Origin: Methanobacteriota archaeon
GTDB lineage: Archaea > Halobacteriota > Methanosarcinia > Methanosarcinales > Methanosarcinaceae
Direction of reading: 5' to 3'
DNA length: 13,430 nt
NCBI GenBank assembly: GCA_030837265.1
Contig: JAUPKV010000442.1
Span: forward strand, 1-13,430
Made by a program: the position numbers and the translations under genes. The notes beneath the pieces were generated by a model. The model saw nothing but the letters and a program-made list of their open reading frames with translations, ran no database searches and had not been told where the DNA came from. Shown in pieces: positions 1 through 5,727 of the stretch; within the stretch, counting starts at the first letter, position 1, and each line of letters starts with the position of its first letter.

Positions 1-135
1 TAGGTTATTAAGATACAGCTCCTTAGTATTCTGTACAAGTGTCTGTTCAGGTTCTGTATGTTGTATATTTGTCTATTTAATATAAGTAAGACACAAGCAG
101 GTTTTAATATTTTTTGATAGTTTCCAGGTCGGAGG

Positions 136-168
136 ATGTGGTTCATGCGCTCATGAGAGCCGCCACAT
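136..168 (-). other. Stem-loop downstream of the QueG-like gene
   Basis: An outer stem ATGTGG/CCACAT (136-141 with 163-168) encloses a second stem GGTTCATG/CATGAGAGCC with a small bulge. It lies 35 bases past the stop codon of the QueG-like gene. No T-run follows it on the minus strand, so a standard archaeal terminator is not supported. The minus-strand text TGAAAGTGCATGTGGCGGCT vaguely resembles the 3' half of a group II intron domain V, but the matching 5' half is missing. Bases 1-135 show no gene. Confidence 0.3.
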
Positions 169-202
169 GCACTTTCAGTAATCATTTTAGGTTAAGCCAC
201 TT

Positions 203-907
203 TTATTTTCTACCATATGGACAAACATATAAACATAACCCGCACACAGATATTTGCCCTTTGTTTTTCATTTCGTTAAAATAGTCATGACATTTCTTTG
301 CATCATATCTTAATTCTCTTTTTTCGGTTTCATTAAAATTTCTCCCGGTAAAAGCTTGCACCGGACAAATTTTTACACATTCGTTGCATGTGCCACACCT
401 TTCGTCCATTTTGTTCCCTGTCGGGATGAGAGGTGCATCTGTCAATACTGTTGTCCATCTAACCCGCGGTCCGTTTTCCGGTGTAATTAAGAGGCAGCTC
501 TTTCCGATCCAACCCAGTCCGGCAAGATGAGCTCCTAATTTATGAGAAAATTGGGCACATATTCTTTCATCATCTATCCTTTCGGATGAAGGAATAGGTA
601 ATACTCTATGCCCGCATTCCTGTATGTAACTGCTCAGAATTGAAGCAATCAGGTCAAGTCTCTGGTTTATTACATCATAAGCATGGTGTCGGTAATTCAA
701 TGCCACTGATCTTTCATTTCTAAATGGCAGTTTGTTTACAATTGGATGAATTAGTTTTATACCAAGTGAAATTGCATATGGATATGAAGCTAATTCATCT
801 CCACCCTGTTCGACAATGAATTCTCTTTCGTTTGATAAGTCTGATACCCCAAAATAATAAACTCCATTAGCTAAGGCAATTTTATTTATTTCGTCCTGAA
901 GAGTCAT
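203..907 (-). CDS. QueG-like double [4Fe-4S] cluster protein
   Basis: A 234-residue soluble protein related to the epoxyqueuosine reductase (QueG) family. The family signature [16 protein letters not shown] lies at residues 132-147. Eight cysteines sit where two 4Fe-4S clusters bind: C171, C174, C177, C181 (CxxCxxCxxxCP), then C206, C222, C225 and C229 (CxxCxxxCP near the C-terminus). Bacterial QueG is usually 300 residues or more and uses cobalamin; this form ends right after the last cluster motif and lacks the C-terminal HEAT-like part. The ATG start is supported by an AGGAGTG ribosome site about 7 bases upstream (913-920). No partner gene is in range; it appears to be monocistronic. Archaea make archaeosine rather than queuosine, so the substrate is unknown; a corrinoid- or ferredoxin-linked reductase role is only inferred. 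Confidence 0.9.
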   Translation of the reverse strand: MTLQDEINKIALANGVYYFGVSDLSNEREFIVEQGGDELASYPYAISLGIKLIHPIVNKLPFRNERSVALNYRHHAYDVINQRLDLIASILSSYIQECGHRVLPIPSSERIDDERICAQFSHKLGAHLAGLGWIGKSCLLITPENGPRVRWTTVLTDAPLIPTGNKMDERCGTCNECVKICPVQAFTGRNFNETEKRELRYDAKKCHDYFNEMKNKGQISVCGLCLYVCPYGRK

Positions 908-1081
908 AAATTCACTCCTGATTTTATAATTAAGAAGATTTCGCCTTTCTGTAGAATTTGCTTTTTTAATTTATGCACAGGTTATATGATAAAGCAGATA
1001 CATTTTCGCCATTTAAGCCCGGGTTTTAGACCTGTCTGAAAAGTTCTTGACCACTTCTGACTCTAAATGAAAATATTACTA

Positions 1082-1095
1082 TCGATAATTATCGA
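1082..1095. promoter_or_regulatory. Perfect 14-bp palindrome, possible operator
   Basis: TCGATAATTATCGA is a perfect palindrome. It stands about 35-50 bp upstream of a TATA-like run (TATATATGG near 1131 and GGTATAATAT near 1146) that in turn precedes the small ORF at 1181. The placement fits a regulator site upstream of an archaeal core promoter. The regulator is not known. Confidence 0.4.
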
Positions 1096-1180
1096 GTGAG
1101 TTTCTCTATTTTTGACAGTGATCGCCCGGTATATATGGTAAAAAGGTATAATATCTATATGCCTAGGAGAAAACTGTATT

Positions 1181-1285
1181 ATGAAAGTTACTGAATTAAA
1201 GAAAAATCCTATTATTATTTACGTCAAATATTGTGTCACCTATTTATATTATAATTATATTATAAAACGTACCCATATTAAATAG
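1181..1285 (+). CDS. 34-residue ORF with good promoter and RBS; gene remnant?
   Basis: An ATG-started ORF beginning MKVTELKKNP, then turning into a Tyr/Ile-rich AT-biased tail that ends at TAG. An AGGAGA ribosome site at 1165-1170 lies 10 bases upstream, and TATA-like sequences and a perfect palindrome lie further upstream. The first ten residues look like an ordinary protein N-terminus while the rest reads like noncoding AT-rich DNA. The simplest reading is that the promoter and start of a lost gene survive. A true small protein cannot be excluded. No family recognised. Confidence 0.3.
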   Translation: MKVTELKKNPIIIYVKYCVTYLYYNYIIKRTHIK

Positions 1286-1306
1286 CGAAGAGCCATCTTT
1301 ACAAAA

Positions 1307-1330
1307 ATCTCCATTAGTATCTCCATTAGT
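1307..1330. repeat. Tandem 12-bp repeat, two perfect copies
   Basis: The unit ATCTCCATTAGT occurs twice head to tail with no mismatch. On the minus strand it falls in a short open stretch that reads LKSTNGDTNGDFCKDGSS, which could be a scrap of decayed coding sequence, but there is no convincing start and a TAG lies just upstream. Confidence 0.6.
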
Positions 1331-1449
1331 GCTTTTTAGCTCTAGATGCTTCAAATTCTAGTCTCGAATTATAATTTCATTATTCTTCCTACGGTAACTT
1401 AATTTTGTCACTAAAAAAAGTTTCAGTCTTTTGGAATTTTTGCAAAAAA

Positions 1450-1563
1450 GGAATTGGGTTAAAAGTTTTGCTTTTGAGGGTTCTGTCAAGTCTACGTCAC
1501 CAGAGTATCTTTCTGATACTATCAAGCCGTAATCCACTTATTTTCTCCTTTTAACTCAATCCC
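1450..1563. repeat. 114-bp segment bounded by 16-bp inverted repeats
   Basis: The left arm GGAATTGGGTTAAAAG (1450-1465) matches the reverse complement of 1548-1563 at 14 of 16 positions. Inside is a perfect hairpin AGTATC-tttct-GATACT at 1504-1520. The inner text GGTTCTGTCAAGTC is loosely like the end of an IS6-type insertion sequence, but no transposase and no target duplication are seen. It may be a MITE, an IS scar or a structured transcript. Confidence 0.4.
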
Positions 1564-1640
1564 ACAAACTTCTAAAGGTATTTGAATCTCTTAGTTTTGT
1601 CTCTGATAATTTCTCCCTATAGTACTAACTTTTTCCTTTG

Positions 1641-1780
1641 TGCAAAGTAAAAATATTGTAACGTTGTACATTAAAAAGTCAACACAAAAGTGTCATGACA
1701 AATCCTATAAATTGCAGGGGTTTCTGGACTTTCGGGGAAAAGGGGTCAATCCCCTGCAAGACCTTTTAATTCTAGAAATC
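1641..1780 (+). ncRNA. Repeated hairpin element, copy A (putative sRNA)
   Basis: The core at 1713-1758 starts TGCAGGGGTTTCTGGACT and ends GGTCAATCCCCTGCA, forming an 8-9 bp terminal stem (TTGCAGGGG with CCCCTGCAA) followed by a T-rich run. About 72 bases upstream is the box CCTTTGTGCAAA with AAATATT (1651-1657), which could serve as a promoter. Core and box both recur in copy B about 860 bp away. Just upstream of the core lie ACAC-aaaa-GTGT and the palindrome TGTCATGACA (1691-1700). If AAATATT is the TATA element, the transcript would run from about 1680 to 1775. No reading frame is conserved between copies, so RNA or a mobile DNA repeat is favoured over protein. Confidence 0.45.
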
Positions 1781-2149
1781 CTATTTTGTATGCTCTTTGC
1801 TTCGAAAGGATAAATTTTCAATTAAATTCAGAGATATATTAAGAAGTCAAAAAACAACAATTTTCATTTAATATTGGTTGAGAGAATCAGAAATAAATAG
1901 ATATATAATAGATATATAAGACTATTCATTTTTGTTAATTATAATTAAAACTAAAATGGAATTTAATTATATAGAATCCATGAACTTAATTCAAAATAAT
2001 AAATACTTATAAGGAACGTAATTCTTACAAAAATTTTAATAATGCGATACAAAATGACAATTTAAGTCTATTTATAAATAAATTTCCATTTTTAAAATCG
2101 TGTTTAATTAATTATTAAAATTTTTGTTAATCAGTACTTTTTTAAGTCG

Positions 2150-2157
2150 TATATTTA
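2150..2157 (+). promoter_or_regulatory. TATA-like box for structured island
   Basis: TATATTTA lies about 30 bp before the start of the GC-rich structured block at 2180-2290, the spacing expected for an archaeal core promoter. The assignment rests on this spacing only. Confidence 0.35.
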
Positions 2158-2179
2158 ATACATTATTGGATAAAAAAGA

Positions 2180-2312
2180 AAAAATAACGGTTAAGAGTTA
2201 AAGGGGTTTTCCTCTTAATCGTCGAGTTGAATCACCAATTGGGAGCCAAATCAGAGGTAGCAAAGGACTCCCAAAACGTGGGAAGCAATGCTCATTTTAA
2301 TTTTTTATCACT
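2180..2312 (+). ncRNA. GC-rich structured island, putative sRNA
   Basis: In a very AT-rich desert this stretch is clearly richer in G and C and folds locally. Stem 1 pairs CGGTTAAGAG (2188-2197) with CTCTTAATCG (2212-2221), 10 bp with one G-U. Stem 2 pairs GGGAGCC (2241-2247) with GGACTCCC (2265-2272), with one bulge; CCC/GGG at 2270-2282 offers an alternative pairing. A T-rich run (CATTTTAATTTTTTATC) follows and would act as a U-rich terminator. A TATA-like box sits upstream at 2150. No ORF with a ribosome site covers it. Family not recognised; it is not a tRNA or 5S rRNA. Confidence 0.45.
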
Positions 2313-2511
2313 CATATCTCAAAAGCGGCTCATATTTAAAGATGTCTATTTGTTAAACCGTTTATATATTGAGACTCATATATTTTTATTTTTATATGGA
2401 AAATAAAAGAATCTAGTCTGAAATTATAACTATGCAGACTTATGCAGGAACTTTTTTCATTAACTGACTATTAATGCCATTATTTTCTATATAGGACAAC
2501 AGATTCCTTTG

Positions 2512-2640
2512 TGCAAATTACAAATATTATGAATTTATCAACTTTTTGCCGATGGTTAAAGCCACAACTATCTGCAGGGGTTTCTGGACTCACGGGGAAA
2601 AGTAGGTCAATCCCCTGCAAAACCCATCTTTTTGGAATGT
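2512..2640 (+). ncRNA. Repeated hairpin element, copy B (putative sRNA)
   Basis: The core at 2573-2619 matches copy A at about 43 of 47 aligned positions, including the TGCAGGGG/CCCCTGCA closing stem, the CGGGGAAAAG loop and the GGTCAAT strand. The same upstream box CCTTTGTGCAAA plus AAATATT occurs at 2507-2528, 61 bases before the core against 72 in copy A. A strong T-rich tail (CATCTTTTT, then more T) follows. The pattern of box, variable spacer, conserved core and T-tail fits two paralogous small RNA genes; a MITE pair is the alternative. Confidence 0.45.
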
Positions 2641-2913
2641 TTTTATGTTTTTTTACTTATTTACTTAAAGAAAATCTATAATTGAAAACTTTTAAAATAT
2701 ATATATAGAAGTAAAAATAAATAATTTACACAAAAATCAATAAAACTCAGTTTACCCCTTTATTTCAACTCCATAGTATATAAAAAAGTGTTACTGCTAT
2801 TTAATTACATTAAAAATATAATATAAGTACGTAATTACGTTTCCAGTGAAACTTATTTTAATTTCTCGTAATATGAATTTTCTACATCCCAATAAAACGC
2901 TTTTCAAGAACAA

Positions 2914-3105
2914 TTACCTCATTAGATGTATAGAGCCTCTATATATTCCGAATTTTATACAATTCAAAAGCATTAAATACCCTAGTATCAAATAAAAATT
3001 AGCATGCAAACACCGGAGTATGCTTACAAGGGAATTCAGTGTTACTTCACACTGAGTTCCTATTCTCCTTTGACTTTCTAGAATCTCCACCTGTCTTTTT
3101 TGCAT
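2914..3105 (-). CDS. Hypothetical 63-residue ORF, doubtful
   Basis: An ATG ORF beginning MQKRQVEILESQRRIGTQ, a polar and helix-like start, followed by a hydrophobic, Leu-rich half. There is no ribosome site at the right distance and a TAG lies in frame a few codons upstream. The two hairpins at 3001-3060 fall inside it, which would be unusual for a gene. It could be the end of a decayed gene or a chance ORF over a structured transcript. No family recognised. Confidence 0.2.
   Translation of the reverse strand: MQKRQVEILESQRRIGTQCEVTLNSLVSILRCLHANFYLILGYLMLLNCIKFGIYRGSIHLMR
3001..3060 (-). ncRNA. Two consecutive hairpins with poly-U tail on minus strand
   Basis: GGAATTCAGTGT (3031-3042) pairs with ACACTGAGTTCC (3049-3060) over 12 bp with one G-U and a 6-base loop. 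A second hairpin AGCAT/ATGCT (3001-3005 with 3020-3024) follows on the minus strand and runs straight into ATTTTTATTTG, a U-rich terminator-like tail. This could be the 3' part of a minus-strand small RNA or an attenuator. It overlaps the doubtful 63-residue ORF. Confidence 0.35.
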
Positions 3106-3211
3106 ATGAAAAAAGAGTACCTAAATATCATTAAGAATCATTCTTTCCGTACCCTATTTAGGAAAGAAAAATAATAGGAAGATGCGAGTAGACCATAAAT
3201 AAAGTCATAGA

Positions 3212-3241
3212 TGCAGGGAGCTATGGGTCAGGCTTCCTGCA
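3212..3241 (+). repeat. Hairpin related to the repeated element (copy C, diverged)
   Basis: TGCAGGGA (3212-3219) pairs with TTCCTGCA (3234-3241) with one G-U, and flanking TAGA/TCTA extends the stem. The 3' half GGGTCA...CCTGCAA matches the corresponding strand of copies A and B. The loop is shorter (14 bases) and lacks the CGGGGAAAAG segment, so this is either a reduced relative or a chance similarity. Confidence 0.3.
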
Positions 3242-3353
3242 AATCTAATAAAATGTGTAACCATGACAAAATCTTGTAATGATCTGGATATTGTAATCCT
3301 GTTTTTATGTTTGATAATGGGCTTTATCATTGTCTTTACAACCGGAGTGAAGT

Positions 3354-3458
3354 TTATAAGCCATACTTAATGTTAACCAGGAACCTCACCAGGGTTTTTT
3401 GGCTCCAGTACTCGTATGCCTTCCTGAGAATATCATTTTCAGTCTCGGAGCCTGACAT
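3354..3458 (-). CDS. Small 34-residue ORF after the winged-helix ORF
   Basis: Reads MSGSETENDILRKAYEYW then SQKTLVRFLVNIKYGL, stop TAA. The start is 7 bases past the stop of the winged-helix ORF at 3466-3672, in another reading frame. Its composition (Glu, Lys, Tyr, Trp, spread over ordinary codons) looks more protein-like than the surrounding AT-rich DNA. It may be a tiny second gene of an operon, or the frameshifted continuation of one broken gene. No clear ribosome site; no family recognised. Confidence 0.3.
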   Translation of the reverse strand: MSGSETENDILRKAYEYWSQKTLVRFLVNIKYGL

Positions 3459-3465
3459 TCACAAC

Positions 3466-3672
3466 TTATGCGAAAGCTGTAAATGCCTCTCCCTTGCATC
3501 TAATAATTTTTCCATCGCTTACAAGGTTCTTCATTGCTTGAGTGATGTATTCATCTGATACCTTTGTGCGACTAAGAATGTCTCCATAAGTTACGATTCC
3601 ATTTTTTAATATGAATAGTTCAATATCATCTTCAAGTGTTATTTTCTCACGCCCTAGTACAAACTATGCCAT
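3466..3672 (-). pseudogene. Winged-helix DNA-binding ORF with in-frame TAG at codon 3
   Basis: The frame reads M-A-(TAG)-F-V-L-G-R-E-K and then a clean winged-helix fold: helix 1 LEDDIELFILKNG, helix 2 VTYGDILSRT, recognition helix DEYITQAMKNLVSDG, wing KIIRCKGEAFTAF, stop TAA. Length is 68 codons. The TAG (3664-3666) directly follows the only usable ATG; there is no alternative start before Met47. In most organisms this is a dead gene. In Methanosarcina UAG can be read as pyrrolysine, so expression of a full domain is possible. Only a weak ribosome site is visible upstream. Likely role if alive: small transcription regulator. The strand is supported by the fold itself; the plus-strand ORF over the same bases is its shadow. 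Confidence 0.5.
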
Positions 3673-3924
3673 TATTTTATTTTTTGACTTCTTTCGTTTA
3701 GATCGTTGTTGTTATGGGTAAGAAGTAAATCAAATAGATAATTGTTTCCATTTTTATCATAGTATTGAAAAATATAAAGATTGAACTATGTTGAGTACAT
3801 ATTCTATATAGTAAAGAGCTACTTTTTTAATCTGATTTTACGAACTGATAACAAATAGCACATAAGTTTATATAAAAACACTATCCGAGGAACTATCAAA
3901 AAATAGTTAGTAGAAGGCATTATA

Positions 3925-4182
3925 ATGGAGCAAAACAATATACTTTTGTAGGAAAAAGCAGAAGCAACTAAGATTTCTTCAATGGGGTTTAAGGAAATAA
4001 CCAGTTGATGCAGAAAAATAATGCCTGTTTTATATACAGGGGGTGAGATGAGGGAACCAGAGGATCTAGCATCAGTTTTAGTAACTGTAGTACAGAGTAT
4101 CAATGAAACTAAATGCACAGACGAATTCTTTGAGCCTTTAATGAAAGCAATAGCTGAGATGCTAAAAGATATAGATTATTAG
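3925..4182 (+). pseudogene. Broken ORF with in-frame TAG and TGA
   Basis: One plus-strand frame reads MEQNNILL-(TAG)-EKAEATKISSMGFKEITS-(TGA)-CRKIMPVLYTGG and on to a helical, protein-like end EFFEPLMKAIAEMLKDIDY, stop TAG. The TAG is at 3949-3951 and the TGA at 4006-4008. A TATA-like TTTATATAAAA at about 3869-3879 and an AGAAGG site 8 bases before the ATG support the start. The last 53 codons (4021-4182) are open and could be translated alone from ATG 4021 or 4048. Function not recognised. The overlapping minus-strand ORF (3819-4118) was judged a shadow. Confidence 0.4.
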
Positions 4183-4203
4183 CTTATGTAAGCAAAGATT
4201 AAC

Positions 4204-4310
4204 TAGTATCGTGAAAACCTAAATATAGAACATATTATTTTGGCAACTTCCGTCAGCTGATATTGTTTTGATTTAAATTGATGATCCAAAATTAAGTTTT
4301 CACGAAACTA
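4204..4310. mobile_element. MITE-like element with 19-bp inverted ends
   Basis: The left end TAGTATCGTGAAAACCTAA (4204-4222) equals the reverse complement of 4292-4310 at 17 of 19 positions, enclosing about 70 bp of noncoding DNA. The size (107 bp), the near-perfect ends and the lack of any ORF fit a miniature inverted-repeat element moved by a transposase encoded elsewhere. No clear target duplication was seen. A cruciform regulatory site is the alternative. Confidence 0.45.
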
Positions 4311-4372
4311 GAACTTATTAGATTGAAGTGAGAAATTGTTAGAAATTTATTATTAGCAGTTTTATTTGCCGT

Positions 4373-4711
4373 TTACTTGCTGACTTTGCTCTCTATTTCG
4401 GTATAAGTTTGTGTATACTCTTTATTTAATTTAGTATACTCACTTATTGTCGATTCGAGCTCTAATATTATTAATTTAGCTTTAGCCTTTTTTATCAAAG
4501 ATTTGTCTATTGCAATATTGTCAAATTTTTCTATATCAGTAGAGAACTTTTTTAATTCTTCCTTTGAAAAAAGTTTATCTTCTTTTGCTTCCTTTAAGAG
4601 ATTCCTTTTATTATCTTTTATAGTGTTTGCATTATTTATTATATATTCAATTTTTTCAATATTTGCCCTAAGCTTACTAATTTCTTCTGATATTAGAGTA
4701 GCTTCAGTCAT
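4373..4711 (-). CDS. Coiled-coil hypothetical protein
   Basis: A 112-residue, highly charged, Lys/Glu/Ile-rich protein, almost entirely helical by composition, with heptad-like stretches at about 6-30 and 75-110 and no Cys or membrane segment. The start is fixed by AAGGAGG (4718-4724) six bases before the ATG. It is the last gene of a three-gene minus-strand cluster, 24 bases after the stop of the small membrane protein. No conserved family recognised; a structural or adaptor role beside the membrane protein is inferred from context only. Confidence 0.75.
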   Translation of the reverse strand: MTEATLISEEISKLRANIEKIEYIINNANTIKDNKRNLLKEAKEDKLFSKEELKKFSTDIEKFDNIAIDKSLIKKAKAKLIILELESTISEYTKLNKEYTQTYTEIESKVSK

Positions 4712-4735
4712 TTTTTTCCTCCTTAGTCATATTCT

Positions 4736-4954
4736 TCAAATTACATACCAAAATACAAACCAGCTGATGCGCCACCAGATCAAAGTACCTACAAGTCCAC
4801 AAATAAATATCTCACACTTTGGTAGGTAAGCATCCATCAGTGCAAAAGCTGTTAACGCTAACGGTAATAAAATAGCAAATGCGATGGTTAAAAGTTCAAA
4901 ACCGGTTCTGACTGTTGTTCTTACTGATGCAGTTACAGGGTTCTTGACCTCCAT
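4736..4954 (-). CDS. Small two-TM membrane protein
   Basis: A 72-residue protein with a short polar N-terminus (MEVKNPVTASVRTTVRTG), a first hydrophobic helix at about 19-40, a short DAYLPKCE loop and a second helix at about 48-71 rich in Trp and Phe, ending almost at the stop codon. GGAAGTGAT just upstream of the ATG matches the archaeal ribosome site with one mismatch. It lies between the pentapeptide-repeat gene (53 bp upstream) and the coiled-coil gene (24 bp downstream), so it is probably cotranscribed. Shape is holin- or subunit-like, but no family is recognised. Confidence 0.7.
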   Translation of the reverse strand: MEVKNPVTASVRTTVRTGFELLTIAFAILLPLALTAFALMDAYLPKCEIFICGLVGTLIWWRISWFVFWYVI

Positions 4955-5007
4955 ACGATCACTTCCATTATAATTAGAACTTATAAAACTTAATTAATAA
5001 ATTTAAA

Positions 5008-5550
5008 TCAAAAATCGTCTTTATCAGGTACGTCAAAAAGGGCAGGATATTTTGTTTTTAATGACAATAAAAGCTCTTTGTCTAATTTTGCATTATAAAG
5101 TGTTTTTACTTTGGACAATTGGTCAATCGTTAATTGCTGAGTTCCTCTGAGATTAGTTTCTTCAAGGTCAGCCATTGAGAAGTTTGTCCCTGCAAGGTTA
5201 GCTCCCTCCAGATTTGCCATAAAAAGATAAGAACCTGTAAAATTTGCTCCTTCTAAATGAGCTTTTACTAATTTAGCTCCTTCAAGATGAGCATTTATAA
5301 ATTTAGCTTCTCTTGCATGAGCCCTTGGAAGATAAGCTCCCCTAAGGTCAGCTTTTTTGAGATTAGCCTTTTCTAGATAAGCCATTTCAAGGTGTGCTTC
5401 CTTAAGATTAGCTTCCTCAAAGTTAGCCTCTCGAAGATTAGCTCCCATAAGGTCAGCTCTAGCGAGGTTAGCCCTCTTGAGGTTTGCTTTATCAAGGTTT
5501 GCCTCTCTAAGATTAGCCTCGCAAAGTATGGCCTCTATAAGACTTGTCAT
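5008..5550 (-). CDS. Pentapeptide-repeat protein
   Basis: 180 residues. About 26 consecutive pentapeptides of the A(N/D/H)LXX type cover residues 7-136, enough for about 6.5 turns of a right-handed quadrilateral beta-helix. A non-repeat tail (about 137-180) with TIDQLSKVKTLYNAKLDKEL forms a likely helical cap. The repeats are rich in Glu and Lys at the outward positions, giving a highly charged surface. The start is fixed by GGAGGAGAT five bases before the ATG. No signal peptide or TM segment. Family members range from gyrase-protecting DNA mimics to scaffold proteins; nothing here picks one. It heads the cluster with the two-TM and coiled-coil genes. Confidence 0.9.
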   Translation of the reverse strand: MTSLIEAILCEANLREANLDKANLKRANLARADLMGANLREANFEEANLKEAHLEMAYLEKANLKKADLRGAYLPRAHAREAKFINAHLEGAKLVKAHLEGANFTGSYLFMANLEGANLAGTNFSMADLEETNLRGTQQLTIDQLSKVKTLYNAKLDKELLLSLKTKYPALFDVPDKDDF

Positions 5551-5664
5551 GTACCATCTCCTCCTTTACTCCCTGACTGGTTTAAGCTCGTAGCTTATTT
5601 CGTGTCGTCATTAGAAATGACATAAAAAGGTTCAAACTTCAAGTTGGGAATTAGATTATATTTT

Positions 5665-5678
5665 GTACTATTTAGTAC
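5665..5678. promoter_or_regulatory. Inverted repeat GTACTA-tt-TAGTAC, likely operator
   Basis: A 6-2-6 inverted repeat located about 115 bp upstream of the pentapeptide-repeat start. On the minus strand it follows a TATA-like CTATATAGTATATAG (about 5696-5710) by 20-30 bp, where the transcription start would fall, a typical site for an archaeal repressor. The leader behind it also holds GTCATT-aga-AATGAC (5607-5621). Confidence 0.4.
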
Positions 5679-5713
5679 TATTGTAAATAGTGTGACTATA
5701 TACTATATAGAGA

Positions 5714-5727
5714 TACTTAATTAAGTA
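5714..5727. promoter_or_regulatory. Perfect 14-bp palindrome TACTTAATTAAGTA
   Basis: A perfect palindrome directly upstream of the TATA-like run of the pentapeptide cluster promoter (minus-strand sense), so placed as a possible activator or second regulator site. AT-rich palindromes arise by chance in such DNA, which lowers confidence. Confidence 0.35.

Noticed and set aside
3307..3558. Plus-strand 83-codon ORF
   Set aside because: It is antisense to the winged-helix ORF and the 34-codon ORF after it, whose translations are clearly more protein-like.
3819..4118. Minus-strand 99-codon ORF
   Set aside because: It lies opposite a more protein-like plus-strand frame with TATA box and ribosome site; its own sequence has no ribosome site and reads as antisense noise.
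4503..4829. Plus-strand 108-codon hydrophobic ORF
   Set aside because: Shadow of the Lys/Glu-rich coiled-coil gene; antisense of AAA/GAA codons gives Phe/Ser/Leu.
5392..5625. Plus-strand 77-codon ORF with regular SKISF-like repeats
   Set aside because: Its repeats are the complement of the pentapeptide repeats; no ribosome site.
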